Source: JADCRZ01 sp041751095
GTDB lineage: Bacteria > Bacteroidota > Bacteroidia > Chitinophagales > Chitinophagaceae
Assembly (NCBI GenBank): GCA_041751095.1
Contig: JBGSYC010000206.1
Coordinates: 1-64,000 of the forward strand
DNA length: 64,000 nucleotides
Reading direction: 5' to 3'
The notes under the pieces were generated by a model, which did no database searches, had not been told where the DNA came from, and worked only from the letters and a program-made list of their open reading frames with translations. Both the position numbers and the translations under genes were made by a program. Shown piece by piece: positions 34,917 to 43,194 of this stretch. Position 1 is the first letter of the stretch. Every line of letters begins with the position of its first letter.

Positions 34917-35612
34917 TTAATCAGTCTTCTTGGATTTTCTCGGATTAATCAACAAAACGTCATCTACCAATCCATACTCCTTAGCTTCTTCACCGGTAAG
35001 CCAGTAGTCTCTGTCGCAATCTTTTTCTACCTGCTTTACCGGTTTGCCTGTATGAAAAGCTATGACATCATACAATTCTCTTTTAAGCTTTCGGATTTCA
35101 CCAACCGTAATTTCAATATCGGTTGCCTGGCCCCCTATGGCTCCGCTGGGCTGATGCATCATTACCCGGCTATGTTTTAAAGCCGTACGCTTGCCTTTTG
35201 CTCCCGCGCACATAAGCACCGCACCCATTGAGGCGGCCATCCCGATACAGATGGTAGATACATCCGGTGTAATATATTGCATGGTGTCATATACACCAAG
35301 TCCGGAATACACACTGCCACCCGGGCTGTTTATGTACATCTGAATGTCGCGGGTACGGTCTGTACTTTCAAGAAATAATAACTGCGCCGTAACAATGTTG
35401 GCCACTTCGTCATTGATGGGATAACCTAAAAAGATAATACGGTCCATCATCAACCGGCTGTAAACATCCATAACGGCAATATTCATAGGCCGTTCTTCAA
35501 TAATATTGGGAGTAAGATTATTGACCTGGTATTTTTGATAACTGTTTAAGGTGTTACCGGATATCCCTCTATGTTTAATGGCATATTTTTCAAATTCCTG
35601 CTGACTATTCAT
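34917..35612 (-). CDS. clpP: ATP-dependent Clp protease proteolytic subunit (first copy)
   Basis: Serine protease subunit of about 231 residues from ATG 35612 (TTG at 35627 is also open). The triad is intact: Ser128 in GMAASMGA, His153 in VMMHQPS and Asp202 in DCDRDYW. The family core from YSRLMMDRIIFLG is preceded by an unusually long N-terminus of about 50 residues with TLNSYQKYQVNNLTPNIIEE. It ends in a basic tail NPRKSKKTD. It follows tig in the same direction after 273 bp and precedes the second clpP by 42 bp. Confidence 0.95.
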   Translation of the reverse strand: MNSQQEFEKYAIKHRGISGNTLNSYQKYQVNNLTPNIIEERPMNIAVMDVYSRLMMDRIIFLGYPINDEVANIVTAQLLFLESTDRTRDIQMYINSPGGSVYSGLGVYDTMQYITPDVSTICIGMAASMGAVLMCAGAKGKRTALKHSRVMMHQPSGAIGGQATDIEITVGEIRKLKRELYDVIAFHTGKPVKQVEKDCDRDYWLTGEEAKEYGLVDDVLLINPRKSKKTD

Positions 35613-35831
35613 AATATTGTTTTTCAATTTAAAACTATCGTGACCTGATCTTTTAATTGGCTGATCAAATGTAAAGTTTATTGCAACCGGTTATGGAGAT
35701 CGGATTTACCTTTCAAATCTGCGTCCAAAGTTTAAAAGTGTCAAAAACCTGACAGACTAACATATTTACAATTAGGATTTTACTTAAAAGAGAAGAAAAG
35801 CGAAAATATACGTGACAACCTATCCAACTAC

Positions 35832-35856
35832 AAAGCCGGCATTGTGCCGGCCTTTT
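35832..35856. terminator. Hairpin after tig
   Basis: AAAGCCGGCA and TGCCGGCCTTTT form a long GC-rich hairpin about 30 bp past the tig stop. The T tract is better on the plus strand, so it may end tig only weakly, and it separates tig from clpP. Confidence 0.55.
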
Positions 35857-35885
35857 AAAATTTCGGGTAGGGATGATGTTTAATA

Positions 35886-37250
35886 TCAATGATGATGGTT
35901 CTCCAGCAAATGTGTAAAATCTTCTGCGCTGATTTCTGTATCCACCGGGTGCACCTGGCTTTCGGCCCATAAAAATACCTTATCCGTCTGAATGCGATGA
36001 TAGCTGTCTTCAACGTACTTTTTGTCTTTCATCATTTTATTAATGTATTCGTTAACCCATGGCTGGTCCAGGTCAATATTGCCGGCCATGTATTGAACCA
36101 GTTGTTGCTTTGCAAATTCGATGATATCCCCGGGCTTCACCTCTATATCATTCTCACGTACCACCTTGTCGAGGATCAATGTCCATTTCAACTGGTTTAC
36201 AAAAGTTGGGAATTCCTGTTCTACCTGTTCAGGTGTTTTTGGCTTTTCCGCGCTGGTTACCATCCAGCGTTTCAGAAAATCTTCAGGAAACTCAATTATT
36301 GAATGATCCAATAATTCATGGTATATCTGGTCCAAAAGCTGCCCCCGGCTTCTGCTTTCCCACTGTTTCTTGAGGTCCTGCCTGATTTCATTCCTGAAAT
36401 CCTCTTCCGAATGAATCGACTTTGTTGGATATACCTGCGAAAAAAAATCTTCATCTATTCCAGGCTTTTCAAGTATTTTAACGTTGCCGATGTGAATTTC
36501 ATAATTCTTTTCAGCATGCTGCGGTTCGTTTTCAAGATTCAGCATCTTCATGATGCGTGGCAGGTCTTTTTCTTCAAAAGCTTCCGTCAGCCTGGCAACA
36601 ATCAGGTCGTCAATCTTCTTTCCAATTAAATTTTCGCGGTAAGAAGGCGAAAAATCCCTGAGACCTATAGTAATCCCAATAGCAATTGAACCTTCAGCCA
36701 CATGACCTTCAGGATCCAATTCATAGAAATCCAGGGTTACAATATCGTCTTCTGAACTTATCTCTTCCATGTCAGCGTCCGTTGCAAAACGTTCCTGCAG
36801 GCTGTTTATTTCATTATTGATCATTTCATCAGTAACCTGAACGATATATCTTTTAAGCTGAGCCTGGCCAAGGTCGGGCAGCGTGAAATCAGGTTTTAGC
36901 CCTACTTCAAATGCAAAAGCATACTCCGAGGGTTGATTCATGTCTAACTTCGAAGGATCATTTTCCGGCAAAGGCAACGGCTGGGCAAAGATTTCAAGCT
37001 TTTCATTAGCCATGTAATCACTTAGCCCCTTTTCAACACTCTTGATCACTTCATCAGCAAATACAGAGGACCCGTACATTTTTTTAACCATTCCCACCGG
37101 AACCATGCCCTTGCGGAAGCCGGGGATATTGGCCTGCTTGCTGTATGTTTTCATTGCCTTTTCAAAAGAAGGGAGATAATCAGCCGTCTCAACTTTAACA
37201 ATGATCTTTTCATTCAGCAATCCGATGTTTTCCCTCGTAATGGTCGCCAT
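35886..37250 (-). CDS. tig: Trigger factor
   Basis: Ribosome-bound chaperone with peptidyl-prolyl isomerase activity. The start is taken at ATG 37250 (MATITRENIGLLNEKI), about 454 residues. The N-terminal ribosome-binding domain has FRKGMVPVGMVKKMYG (the GFRKGxxP signature). The PPIase domain (about 150-250) follows, and the C-terminal helical arms follow to ENHHH. The isomerase domain is divergent (VTLDFYELDPEGHVAEG), as often in Bacteroidota. It is upstream of the clpP genes. Confidence 0.95.
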   Translation of the reverse strand: MATITRENIGLLNEKIIVKVETADYLPSFEKAMKTYSKQANIPGFRKGMVPVGMVKKMYGSSVFADEVIKSVEKGLSDYMANEKLEIFAQPLPLPENDPSKLDMNQPSEYAFAFEVGLKPDFTLPDLGQAQLKRYIVQVTDEMINNEINSLQERFATDADMEEISSEDDIVTLDFYELDPEGHVAEGSIAIGITIGLRDFSPSYRENLIGKKIDDLIVARLTEAFEEKDLPRIMKMLNLENEPQHAEKNYEIHIGNVKILEKPGIDEDFFSQVYPTKSIHSEEDFRNEIRQDLKKQWESRSRGQLLDQIYHELLDHSIIEFPEDFLKRWMVTSAEKPKTPEQVEQEFPTFVNQLKWTLILDKVVRENDIEVKPGDIIEFAKQQLVQYMAGNIDLDQPWVNEYINKMMKDKKYVEDSYHRIQTDKVFLWAESQVHPVDTEISAEDFTHLLENHHH

Positions 37251-37319
37251 GTGAGCTTTTTTTGTTGTGATACAATGACCCGTATATATTATATGTAAAT
37301 ACAAACCTGTTTGGGGGTG

Positions 37320-37327
37320 CAAAGCTA
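37320..37327 (-). promoter_or_regulatory. -7 element of tig
   Basis: TAGCTTTG on the minus strand matches TAnnTTTG about 70 nt upstream of the tig ATG. No clear -33 TTG was seen at the usual spacing. Confidence 0.4.
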
Positions 37328-37405
37328 AGGTTTTACAATGAAACGTAGAACTGCAAGTAGGAGCCCCGCGTAGACGATGAGGTGGGTGAAAAGAAACTGC
37401 CGCTC

Positions 37406-37444
37406 AACCTATAAGGTTGCCAACCTTATAGGTTGTGAACCTAT
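37406..37444. repeat. REP-like palindrome cluster at the usp end
   Basis: AACCTATAAGGTT (37406-37418), GCC, AACCTTATAGGTT (37422-37434), GTG, then AACCTAT (37438-37444). The first two make a perfect inverted pair identical to the one beside the RAYT gene apart from the spacer. The last partial unit runs into the stop codon of the universal stress protein gene. Confidence 0.9.
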
Positions 37445-38262
37445 TCTTTATCCTGAAGGATTAAGACGGGAATGGTTGTTTGATATATAATTGTTCGCGT
37501 ATGGTGAGTGCCAAATACGCGCTCGAGAAAGTTGTGTTTGTGAGAAACCATGGCAAGCATGTCGGGAGAATGTTCTTCAAGGAAGCCAAAAAGGCCATGT
37601 TCAACGTCATTATCTGCAACAATATGCCAGATTGGCCTGATATCTTCAAATAATTGTTCTAACTCTGCCTTTGCGGCTAACTGGCGGGATGTCAGCGTGG
37701 TTGCGGTTTTTTGAACGTATACCAACATCAGGTCGGCGTCAAACTTCTTGATGAGCTGCTTTAGCGGATCGAAGAAGGAAGTATTTGTCTGGTAGGAAAA
37801 ATCCGTGGCATAGGATACCATTTTATAAGGCGAAAACTTAGCATTGTGGGGGATCACCAGTACGGCCTTATGGCATTTGCGGATAACGGCGAGGGTAGTG
37901 CTGCCGATTAATTTATCGAATTCCCCTGCCCCCTTCATCCCCATTACTATGAGGTCGATATCTCTTTCTTTTTCGAGGTCGCGGATCTCATCTGAAGGAA
38001 GTCCTAACCTTACCACGCATTCCGGTTTGAATCCGTGTTCCTTTAGCACCCTGCCGGCTTCCTTATCAAGTGCGTTTTCGCTGGCCTTGTGAACTTCCTC
38101 TGCAGAAACCATGGCGTAAGGCAGTTCGGATACCGCTACCGGCAACATGTAAACATGTAGCAGAATCATTGTACCTCCCAATTCCCTGCACAGGTTGCCC
38201 GCGTAATTTGTTGCATTCTGTGAAGCAGGGGACAGGTCAGTTGGAACCAGGATTGCTTTCAT
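37441..38262 (-). CDS. Universal stress protein, tandem UspA domains
   Basis: 273-residue protein made of two UspA-like domains. The first begins AILVPTDLSPASQNATNYAG and ends with the nucleotide-binding-like GSTTLAVIRKCHKAVLVIPH; the second starts about 148 (MVSYATDFSYQTNT) and ends TIIYQTTIPVLILQDKE. Members bind ATP or act in stress tolerance, but no specific role can be stated. Its stop overlaps the edge of a REP-like cluster. Confidence 0.88.
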   Translation of the reverse strand: MKAILVPTDLSPASQNATNYAGNLCRELGGTMILLHVYMLPVAVSELPYAMVSAEEVHKASENALDKEAGRVLKEHGFKPECVVRLGLPSDEIRDLEKERDIDLIVMGMKGAGEFDKLIGSTTLAVIRKCHKAVLVIPHNAKFSPYKMVSYATDFSYQTNTSFFDPLKQLIKKFDADLMLVYVQKTATTLTSRQLAAKAELEQLFEDIRPIWHIVADNDVEHGLFGFLEEHSPDMLAMVSHKHNFLERVFGTHHTRTIIYQTTIPVLILQDKE

Positions 38263-38368
38263 AGAAAAATTTCTTTAAAGCTACAGATTTAGCATGCATC
38301 AACAACGCAGAATAACCGGAAAAAGGCAACTCTCAGAGCCATTCGTTCAAATGAAAGTATCCTTAATG

Positions 38369-38399
38369 AAAACGGGACTGTATGTTACAGTCCCGTTTT
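38369..38399 (-). terminator. Terminator after tRNA-Leu
   Basis: AAAACGGGACTGTA and TACAGTCCCGTTTT form a 14-bp stem with a 3-nt loop and a T tract, immediately 3' of the tRNA. It is the strongest hairpin in this stretch. Confidence 0.9.
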
Positions 38400-38400
38400 G

Positions 38401-38482
38401 TGCGGGTGGAGGGACTCGAACCCCCATGCCTCGCGGCGTCAGATCCTAAGTCTGATACGTCTACCAATTTCGCCACACCCGC
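38401..38482 (-). tRNA. tRNA-Leu (anticodon UAG)
   Basis: 82 nt. The acceptor stem is GCGGGTG/CACCCGC with discriminator A. The D-arm region GGCGAAATTGGTAGACG is typical of tRNA-Leu, the anticodon stem TCAGA/TCTGA holds loop CTTAGGA (anticodon TAG), a long variable arm follows, and the T-loop is GGTTCGAGTCC. CCA is not encoded. It is followed by a strong terminator. Confidence 0.95.
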
Positions 38483-38577
38483 TGACAATTTCAGATAATC
38501 AAATCTCAGGTATCCTGAACAAATTTCGGATTGCAAAAATAGGCTTTCTGCACAAATTGAAAACACTTTCTTTTCTG

Positions 38578-38585
38578 TAAATTCG
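38578..38585 (+). promoter_or_regulatory. Likely promoter of rel/spoT
   Basis: TAAATTCG is one mismatch from TAnnTTTG, with TTG about 18 nt upstream (near 38557) as -33 element. It ends 6 nt before the ATG at 38592, so the leader is very short. Confidence 0.4.
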
Positions 38586-38591
38586 TGACGT

Positions 38592-40829
38592 ATGGAAACC
38601 ATTGCAGCGATACCGAAATATAATCTGACCGAAGAACAGGAAAAAAAGTTGATTTTACGTGAATACCGGGGTTTATTGCGCTCCCTCAAAGCCAAACTTA
38701 AAAAAGGAGATAAGGAACTCGTCCGCCAGGCATTCGAACTTTCAGCGGAAGCGCATAAAACAATGCGACGCAAAAGCGGAGAGCCTTATATTCTTCATCC
38801 CCTTGCAGTAGCGAAGATATGTACAGAGGAAATTGGCCTGGGGGTGAGGTCTGCAATATGTTCCTTACTACATGACACCGTTGAAGACACTGATATTACC
38901 CTCGAAGACATTGAAAAGTGTTTTGGAAGTGAAATTGCCAGGATCGTGGACGGGCTGACAAAGATCTCTAATGTAATTGATGTCAATGCTTCCCGCCAGG
39001 CTGAAAATTTCAAGAAGATATTGTTGACATTAACCGATGATCCGCGGGTTATCCTGATCAAGCTTGCTGACCGTTTACATAACATGCGTACGATGGAAAG
39101 CATGAAGCGGGAAAAGCAGCTAAAAATTTCTTCAGAAACCGTATATGTCTACGCCCCCCTTGCTCACCGGATGGGCTTATACAATATCAAAACCGAAATG
39201 GAAGACCTCTCCATGAAGTACATGGAACAGGATACTTACAAAGAAATAGCCAGGAAATTATCAGAAACCAAGCGGGAGCGGGGCCGTTACATTAACGAAT
39301 TTATACGCCCGATAAAAGACAAGCTCGAGAAAGGCGAATTTGATTTTGAAATTTACGGCAGGCCCAAAAGCATTCACTCTATCTGGAATAAAATGAAAAA
39401 AAAGGGAGTGGCCTTTGAAGAAGTATACGACCTTTTTGCCATCCGTGTCATTCTAAATTCACCCCCGGAGAAAGAAAAAGAAGATTGCTGGAAAGTGTAT
39501 TCAATGATAACCGATGAATACACGCCTTCTCCCGAAAGATTACGTGACTGGCTAAGCAATCCCAAATCTAATGGCTATGAAGCATTGCATACCACGGTAA
39601 TGGGCCCCCAGGGTAAATGGGTGGAAGTACAAATCCGGACGAAAAGAATGAATGAAATAGCTGAAAAGGGGCTCGCGGCGCATTATAAATATAAAGAAGG
39701 TGCTGGCGATGAAAGCAGATTCGATCAATGGTTTCAGCAGATCCGCGAAGTGCTGAGCACACAGGAAACAGACGGCGTTGATTTTCTGCAGGATTTCAAA
39801 ACCAGCTTTCTTGCTGAAGAGATTTACGTGTATACCCCTAAAGGAGATGTGAAAATGCTGCCCATCGGCTCTACCGCACTCGATTTTGCATTCTCCATTC
39901 ACAGTGCTATTGGCGTACGTTGCATAGGGGCAAAGCTCAATCATAAACTGGTGCCTCTGAGTCATAAGCTGAGAAGCGGCGACCAGGTGGAGATCATCAC
40001 CTCCAACAAACAAAAGCCAGGTGAAGACTGGCTGCAGATTGTAGTAACAGCCAAAGCTAAAAGCAAGATCAAAGATTCTTTAAAAGAAGAAAAACGAAAG
40101 ATCGCTGAAGAAGGAAAGTATATGTTGCAGAAAAAACTTGAAGGAATGGGTGCTGGATTTAATCAGCATAATATTGATGAGCTGACTGCTTATTATAAGC
40201 TGACCTCTTCTCTCGATCTTTTTTACCGCATTGCAACAAAAACGCTCGACCTCAAAGAGCTAAAGGAATTCAATACACTGGGAGACAGGCTCGAAGCACC
40301 ACGGCCCGTAAAGGTAATAGAGCATAAAACAGAAAGTGCCGGTACTTCCGTGAACAAAAAAGAAACTGAACTGATCATCTTCGGCGAAAGCAGTGATAAG
40401 ATCATGTACACGCTTGCGAATTGTTGCAAACCGATACCCGGTGACGACGTATTTGGGTTTGTAACCACAGGAGAGGGGCTGAAGATCCACAGGACGACCT
40501 GCCCCAATGCAGCTCGCCTGATGGCTAATTACGGGCACAGGGTTGTGAAAACCAAATGGGCGAAAAACAAAGAAATATCTTTTTTGACGGGCATTAAAAT
40601 CATCGGGCTGGACGACGTGGGTGTTATCAATAAGATTACCAACCTTATTTCAGGAGAGCTAAAAATAAATATCAATGCCCTTACCGTTGAAGCAAAGGAG
40701 GGACTCTTTCAGGGTAATATTAAAGTGTACGTACATGACAAAGAGGAACTGGAAGAACTGGTGACCCGGTTAAAGCAGCTTAGTGGCATACATGCGGTGG
40801 ATAGGTTTGAGACGGAAGATATTGGGTGA
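38592..40829 (+). CDS. Bifunctional (p)ppGpp synthetase/hydrolase
   Basis: Stringent-response enzyme of 745 residues. The N-terminal HD hydrolase is intact: His69 and the HDTVEDT motif (about 94-100). The synthetase domain follows, with EIYGRPKSIHSIWNKMKKKG, FEEVYDLFAIRVI and a TGS domain at about 385-450 (EEIYVYTPKGDVKMLP). The C-terminus has a zinc-finger/CC domain (NCCKPIPGDDVFG) and an ACT domain. RelA/SpoT homologues with both activities are single copy in most Bacteroidota, so Rel is the likely name. Confidence 0.93.
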   Translation: METIAAIPKYNLTEEQEKKLILREYRGLLRSLKAKLKKGDKELVRQAFELSAEAHKTMRRKSGEPYILHPLAVAKICTEEIGLGVRSAICSLLHDTVEDTDITLEDIEKCFGSEIARIVDGLTKISNVIDVNASRQAENFKKILLTLTDDPRVILIKLADRLHNMRTMESMKREKQLKISSETVYVYAPLAHRMGLYNIKTEMEDLSMKYMEQDTYKEIARKLSETKRERGRYINEFIRPIKDKLEKGEFDFEIYGRPKSIHSIWNKMKKKGVAFEEVYDLFAIRVILNSPPEKEKEDCWKVYSMITDEYTPSPERLRDWLSNPKSNGYEALHTTVMGPQGKWVEVQIRTKRMNEIAEKGLAAHYKYKEGAGDESRFDQWFQQIREVLSTQETDGVDFLQDFKTSFLAEEIYVYTPKGDVKMLPIGSTALDFAFSIHSAIGVRCIGAKLNHKLVPLSHKLRSGDQVEIITSNKQKPGEDWLQIVVTAKAKSKIKDSLKEEKRKIAEEGKYMLQKKLEGMGAGFNQHNIDELTAYYKLTSSLDLFYRIATKTLDLKELKEFNTLGDRLEAPRPVKVIEHKTESAGTSVNKKETELIIFGESSDKIMYTLANCCKPIPGDDVFGFVTTGEGLKIHRTTCPNAARLMANYGHRVVKTKWAKNKEISFLTGIKIIGLDDVGVINKITNLISGELKININALTVEAKEGLFQGNIKVYVHDKEELEELVTRLKQLSGIHAVDRFETEDIG

Positions 40830-40830
40830 C

Positions 40831-40868
40831 GGGACATGGGGTGTGGGGTATGGGGTATTGGGTATGAG
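40831..40868. repeat. GGGGTAT-unit array, left arm
   Basis: Four irregular GGGG[T/A]-type heptads (GGGGTGT, GGGGTAT, GGGGTAT, GGGTATG), related to the tract 18819-18835 after ald and mirrored at 41208-41240. Confidence 0.6.
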
Positions 40869-41207
40869 GAAGGTAGATATAGATTTATGTAGTTTCCTCT
40901 TTGCCTCTCGTAGGTTTTATTCTCTGCGGCTCTCGGTGGTTTTCTTCTCCGTGGTTCCCTTCTTTCTTCTCTGCACTGGCTGCAATGCCACATGTAAGCA
41001 GCTTTCTTAATAAGTCTGGAGCAGGAAACCACAGCGCAACACAATGCAAAAGCACAGAGAAGCACAATGGGCAACCATAAAGAACTGCAACCATTGCTTC
41101 TCCGTGTCTCTCTCTGTGTGTGTTCTTCTTTGTGCCTCTAGGTGGTAATAATTGGTGATGGAGGGAACCACAAAGCAAAAGCACACGGGGCCTATCCAAT
41201 CTGCCAC

Positions 41208-41240
41208 GCCATACCCCATACCTAATACCCCACCCCCTCC
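41208..41240. repeat. ATACCCC-unit array, right arm
   Basis: CCATACCCCATACC and ATACCCCACCCCC carry the complement of the GGGGTAT units at 40831-40868, in inverted orientation. Confidence 0.6.
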
Positions 41241-41274
41241 ATCCGATTTATTTTCCGCTTTGCGCCGCTTCTTA

Positions 41275-41282
41275 TACTTTTG
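41275..41282 (+). promoter_or_regulatory. -7 element of purA
   Basis: TACTTTTG matches TAnnTTTG, 46 nt upstream of the purA ATG. No convincing -33 element was seen. Confidence 0.4.
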
Positions 41283-41328
41283 CGCAGTTGCTTAAACTGA
41301 CTTCTTAATCTGAAATTTAATTAACCGG

Positions 41329-42591
41329 ATGGTAGATGTATTATTGGGTCTTCAATGGGGGGATGAAGGGAAAGGAAAGATCGTTGATTACTTTGCCCCG
41401 GGTTACGATGTGGTGGCCAGGTTCCAGGGTGGGCCTAATGCCGGTCATACTTTGTATGTAGACGAAAAAAAAATTGTCCTTCATCAGATACCCTCCGGTG
41501 TTTTTCATCCCAATACGGTCAACCTCATTGGCAATGGCGTAGTGCTGGATCCGGTTACGCTAAAAAAAGAGTGCGATACTGTCGGTTCATTTGGCGTAAA
41601 CGTAAAGAAAAGCCTGTTTATTTCCAGAAGAGCCCATATCATTCTTCCCACACACAGGGCATTGGATAAGGCTTCCGAATTGTCTAAAGGAACCGACAAG
41701 ATCGGTTCAACGTTAAAAGGGATCAGTCCTGCATATATGGATAAAACAGGGCGTAACGGCCTTCGCGTTGGTGATTTGCTCGATAAGAGTTTTACCACTT
41801 CTTACATAAGGCTTCGCCTGAAACATCAACGGTTATTAGACAATTTTAATTTCCAGGAAGACATTTCCGACTGGGAAGAAGAATTCTTTGACGGGATAGA
41901 ATTTATCAGGCAACTGAATATTGTAGACGGAGAGTATTTTATCAACGGGAAAATATCTGCCGGCGAAACCGTTCTTGCCGAAGGAGCACAGGGCAGTATG
42001 CTCGACATTGACTTTGGCACCTTCCCTTATGTAACTTCTTCCAATACAACCAGTGCCGGTGTATGCTCAGGCCTGGGTATAGCACCACAAAAGATCCGGG
42101 ATGTAATGGGCGTCACAAAAGCCTATTGTACAAGAGTGGGATCAGGGCCATTTCCTACAGAACTTAATAATGAAACCGGCGAAGAATTACGTAGATTGGG
42201 TAACGAATTCGGAGCAACAACAGGCCGTCCGCGGCGTTGCGGATGGATAGACCTGGTGGCATTGAAATTTGCCTGTATGATTAACGGGGTCACGAAGGTT
42301 ATTATGACAAAGGCAGATGTTTTAGATGCTTTTAATGAATTGAATGTTTGCACAGGGTATAAAATAGATGATGTTATCACAAAAATTGTCCCTTTTCAAA
42401 TGACAAGGCACAGGATCGAACCCGTATTACAGCCACTTAAAGGGTGGAATTGCGGCACAGGAGCCATTAGATCGTCTGAAAAAATGCCTGTGCTGATGAA
42501 GGAATACGTAAATTATATCAATCAATATGTAGGAGTAAGCGTTTCTCATCTCTCCATAGGCCCTGAAAGGGACCAGTTGGTGGTAATCTGA
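41329..42591 (+). CDS. purA: Adenylosuccinate synthase
   Basis: First committed enzyme from IMP to AMP: links aspartate to IMP using GTP. The 420 residues match. Diagnostic motifs include LGLQWGDEGKGKIVDYF at the N-terminus, GGPNAGHTLY, the catalytic EGAQGSMLDIDFGTFPYVTSS and the late RPRRCGWIDLVALK. It is followed by the acidic protein gene after 78 bp. Confidence 0.97.
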   Translation: MVDVLLGLQWGDEGKGKIVDYFAPGYDVVARFQGGPNAGHTLYVDEKKIVLHQIPSGVFHPNTVNLIGNGVVLDPVTLKKECDTVGSFGVNVKKSLFISRRAHIILPTHRALDKASELSKGTDKIGSTLKGISPAYMDKTGRNGLRVGDLLDKSFTTSYIRLRLKHQRLLDNFNFQEDISDWEEEFFDGIEFIRQLNIVDGEYFINGKISAGETVLAEGAQGSMLDIDFGTFPYVTSSNTTSAGVCSGLGIAPQKIRDVMGVTKAYCTRVGSGPFPTELNNETGEELRRLGNEFGATTGRPRRCGWIDLVALKFACMINGVTKVIMTKADVLDAFNELNVCTGYKIDDVITKIVPFQMTRHRIEPVLQPLKGWNCGTGAIRSSEKMPVLMKEYVNYINQYVGVSVSHLSIGPERDQLVVI

Positions 42592-42669
42592 CCAGTCAGA
42601 AAAATAACCAATAATAAATTTGGAGGATTAAAAACTTCGCTGAAATTTTACATCAAATCCTATTGGAAT

Positions 42670-43194
42670 ATGGCACCTAAATCTAATAAGGAAAAAAAGC
42701 CCTCAAAGAAAGCTTCTCCTAAAAGTGAAGATAGTTCTGGTAGCTCTCCTGAAAAGTCGAAGGGTAAATCTGATGACGACACTGCCAGCAATGGAGTGGA
42801 ACAACCTCTACATAAAAATACTGTTGCGAAGAAAGCAGGTAAAGGATCATCAAAGAAGGCCGGGGACGACGATGATGACGACGAGATCGATGATGCAAAA
42901 CCTTCCAAAATAGCTGCAAAGGGCTCTTCGAAAAAAGATGATGACGACGATGATGATGATGACGTGGACGAAGTAGAAGACGACTGGAATAAAGTTGAAG
43001 AAGAAGATGACTGGGATCCCGATTTCAATGAATTTGATCTGCCAAAGTCAAAGACAAAGAAAGCTGGCACCGGCACTGGTGCGGCAAAAAAAAGAGGAAA
43101 GGGGGAAGAGGACGACCTTGGCCTTGATGAAGATTTCAAAGAAATGGATTTGTTTAACGACACTTCCTTTGACGATGAAGAGGACGATTTTTGA
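42670..43194 (+). CDS. Acidic low-complexity protein with duplicated K/D blocks
   Basis: 174 residues, extremely charged. The first third is Lys/Ser-rich; then two similar blocks, GKGSSKKAGDDDDDDEIDD (about 56-74) and AKGSSKKDDDDDDDDDVDE (about 82-100), suggest an internal duplication. The C-terminus (LGLDEDFKEMDLFNDTSFD) ends DEEDDF. It is probably intrinsically disordered; there is no signal peptide. It follows purA and overlaps the next gene by 4 bp. Function is unknown; I did not recognise a family. Confidence 0.65.
   Translation: MAPKSNKEKKPSKKASPKSEDSSGSSPEKSKGKSDDDTASNGVEQPLHKNTVAKKAGKGSSKKAGDDDDDDEIDDAKPSKIAAKGSSKKDDDDDDDDDVDEVEDDWNKVEEEDDWDPDFNEFDLPKSKTKKAGTGTGAAKKRGKGEEDDLGLDEDFKEMDLFNDTSFDDEEDDF

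Larger units (their letters stand above)
40830..41328. other. Gene-free stretch with repeat-derived block
   Basis: 499 bp without a supported gene. G-rich units GGGGTAT (40831-40868) are mirrored by ATACCCC-type units (41208-41240), making imperfect inverted ends about 370 bp apart. Between them lie CTCCGTGGTTC, ACAGAGAAGCACAATGG and CTTTGTGCCTC-like pieces also seen in part at 25.8 kb. Frames here are low-complexity artefacts. Confidence 0.6.

Noticed and set aside
40709..41219. Overlapping frames of 70-121 residues in the rel/spoT-purA gap
   Set aside because: All fall in low-complexity repeat text and have no real start or family.
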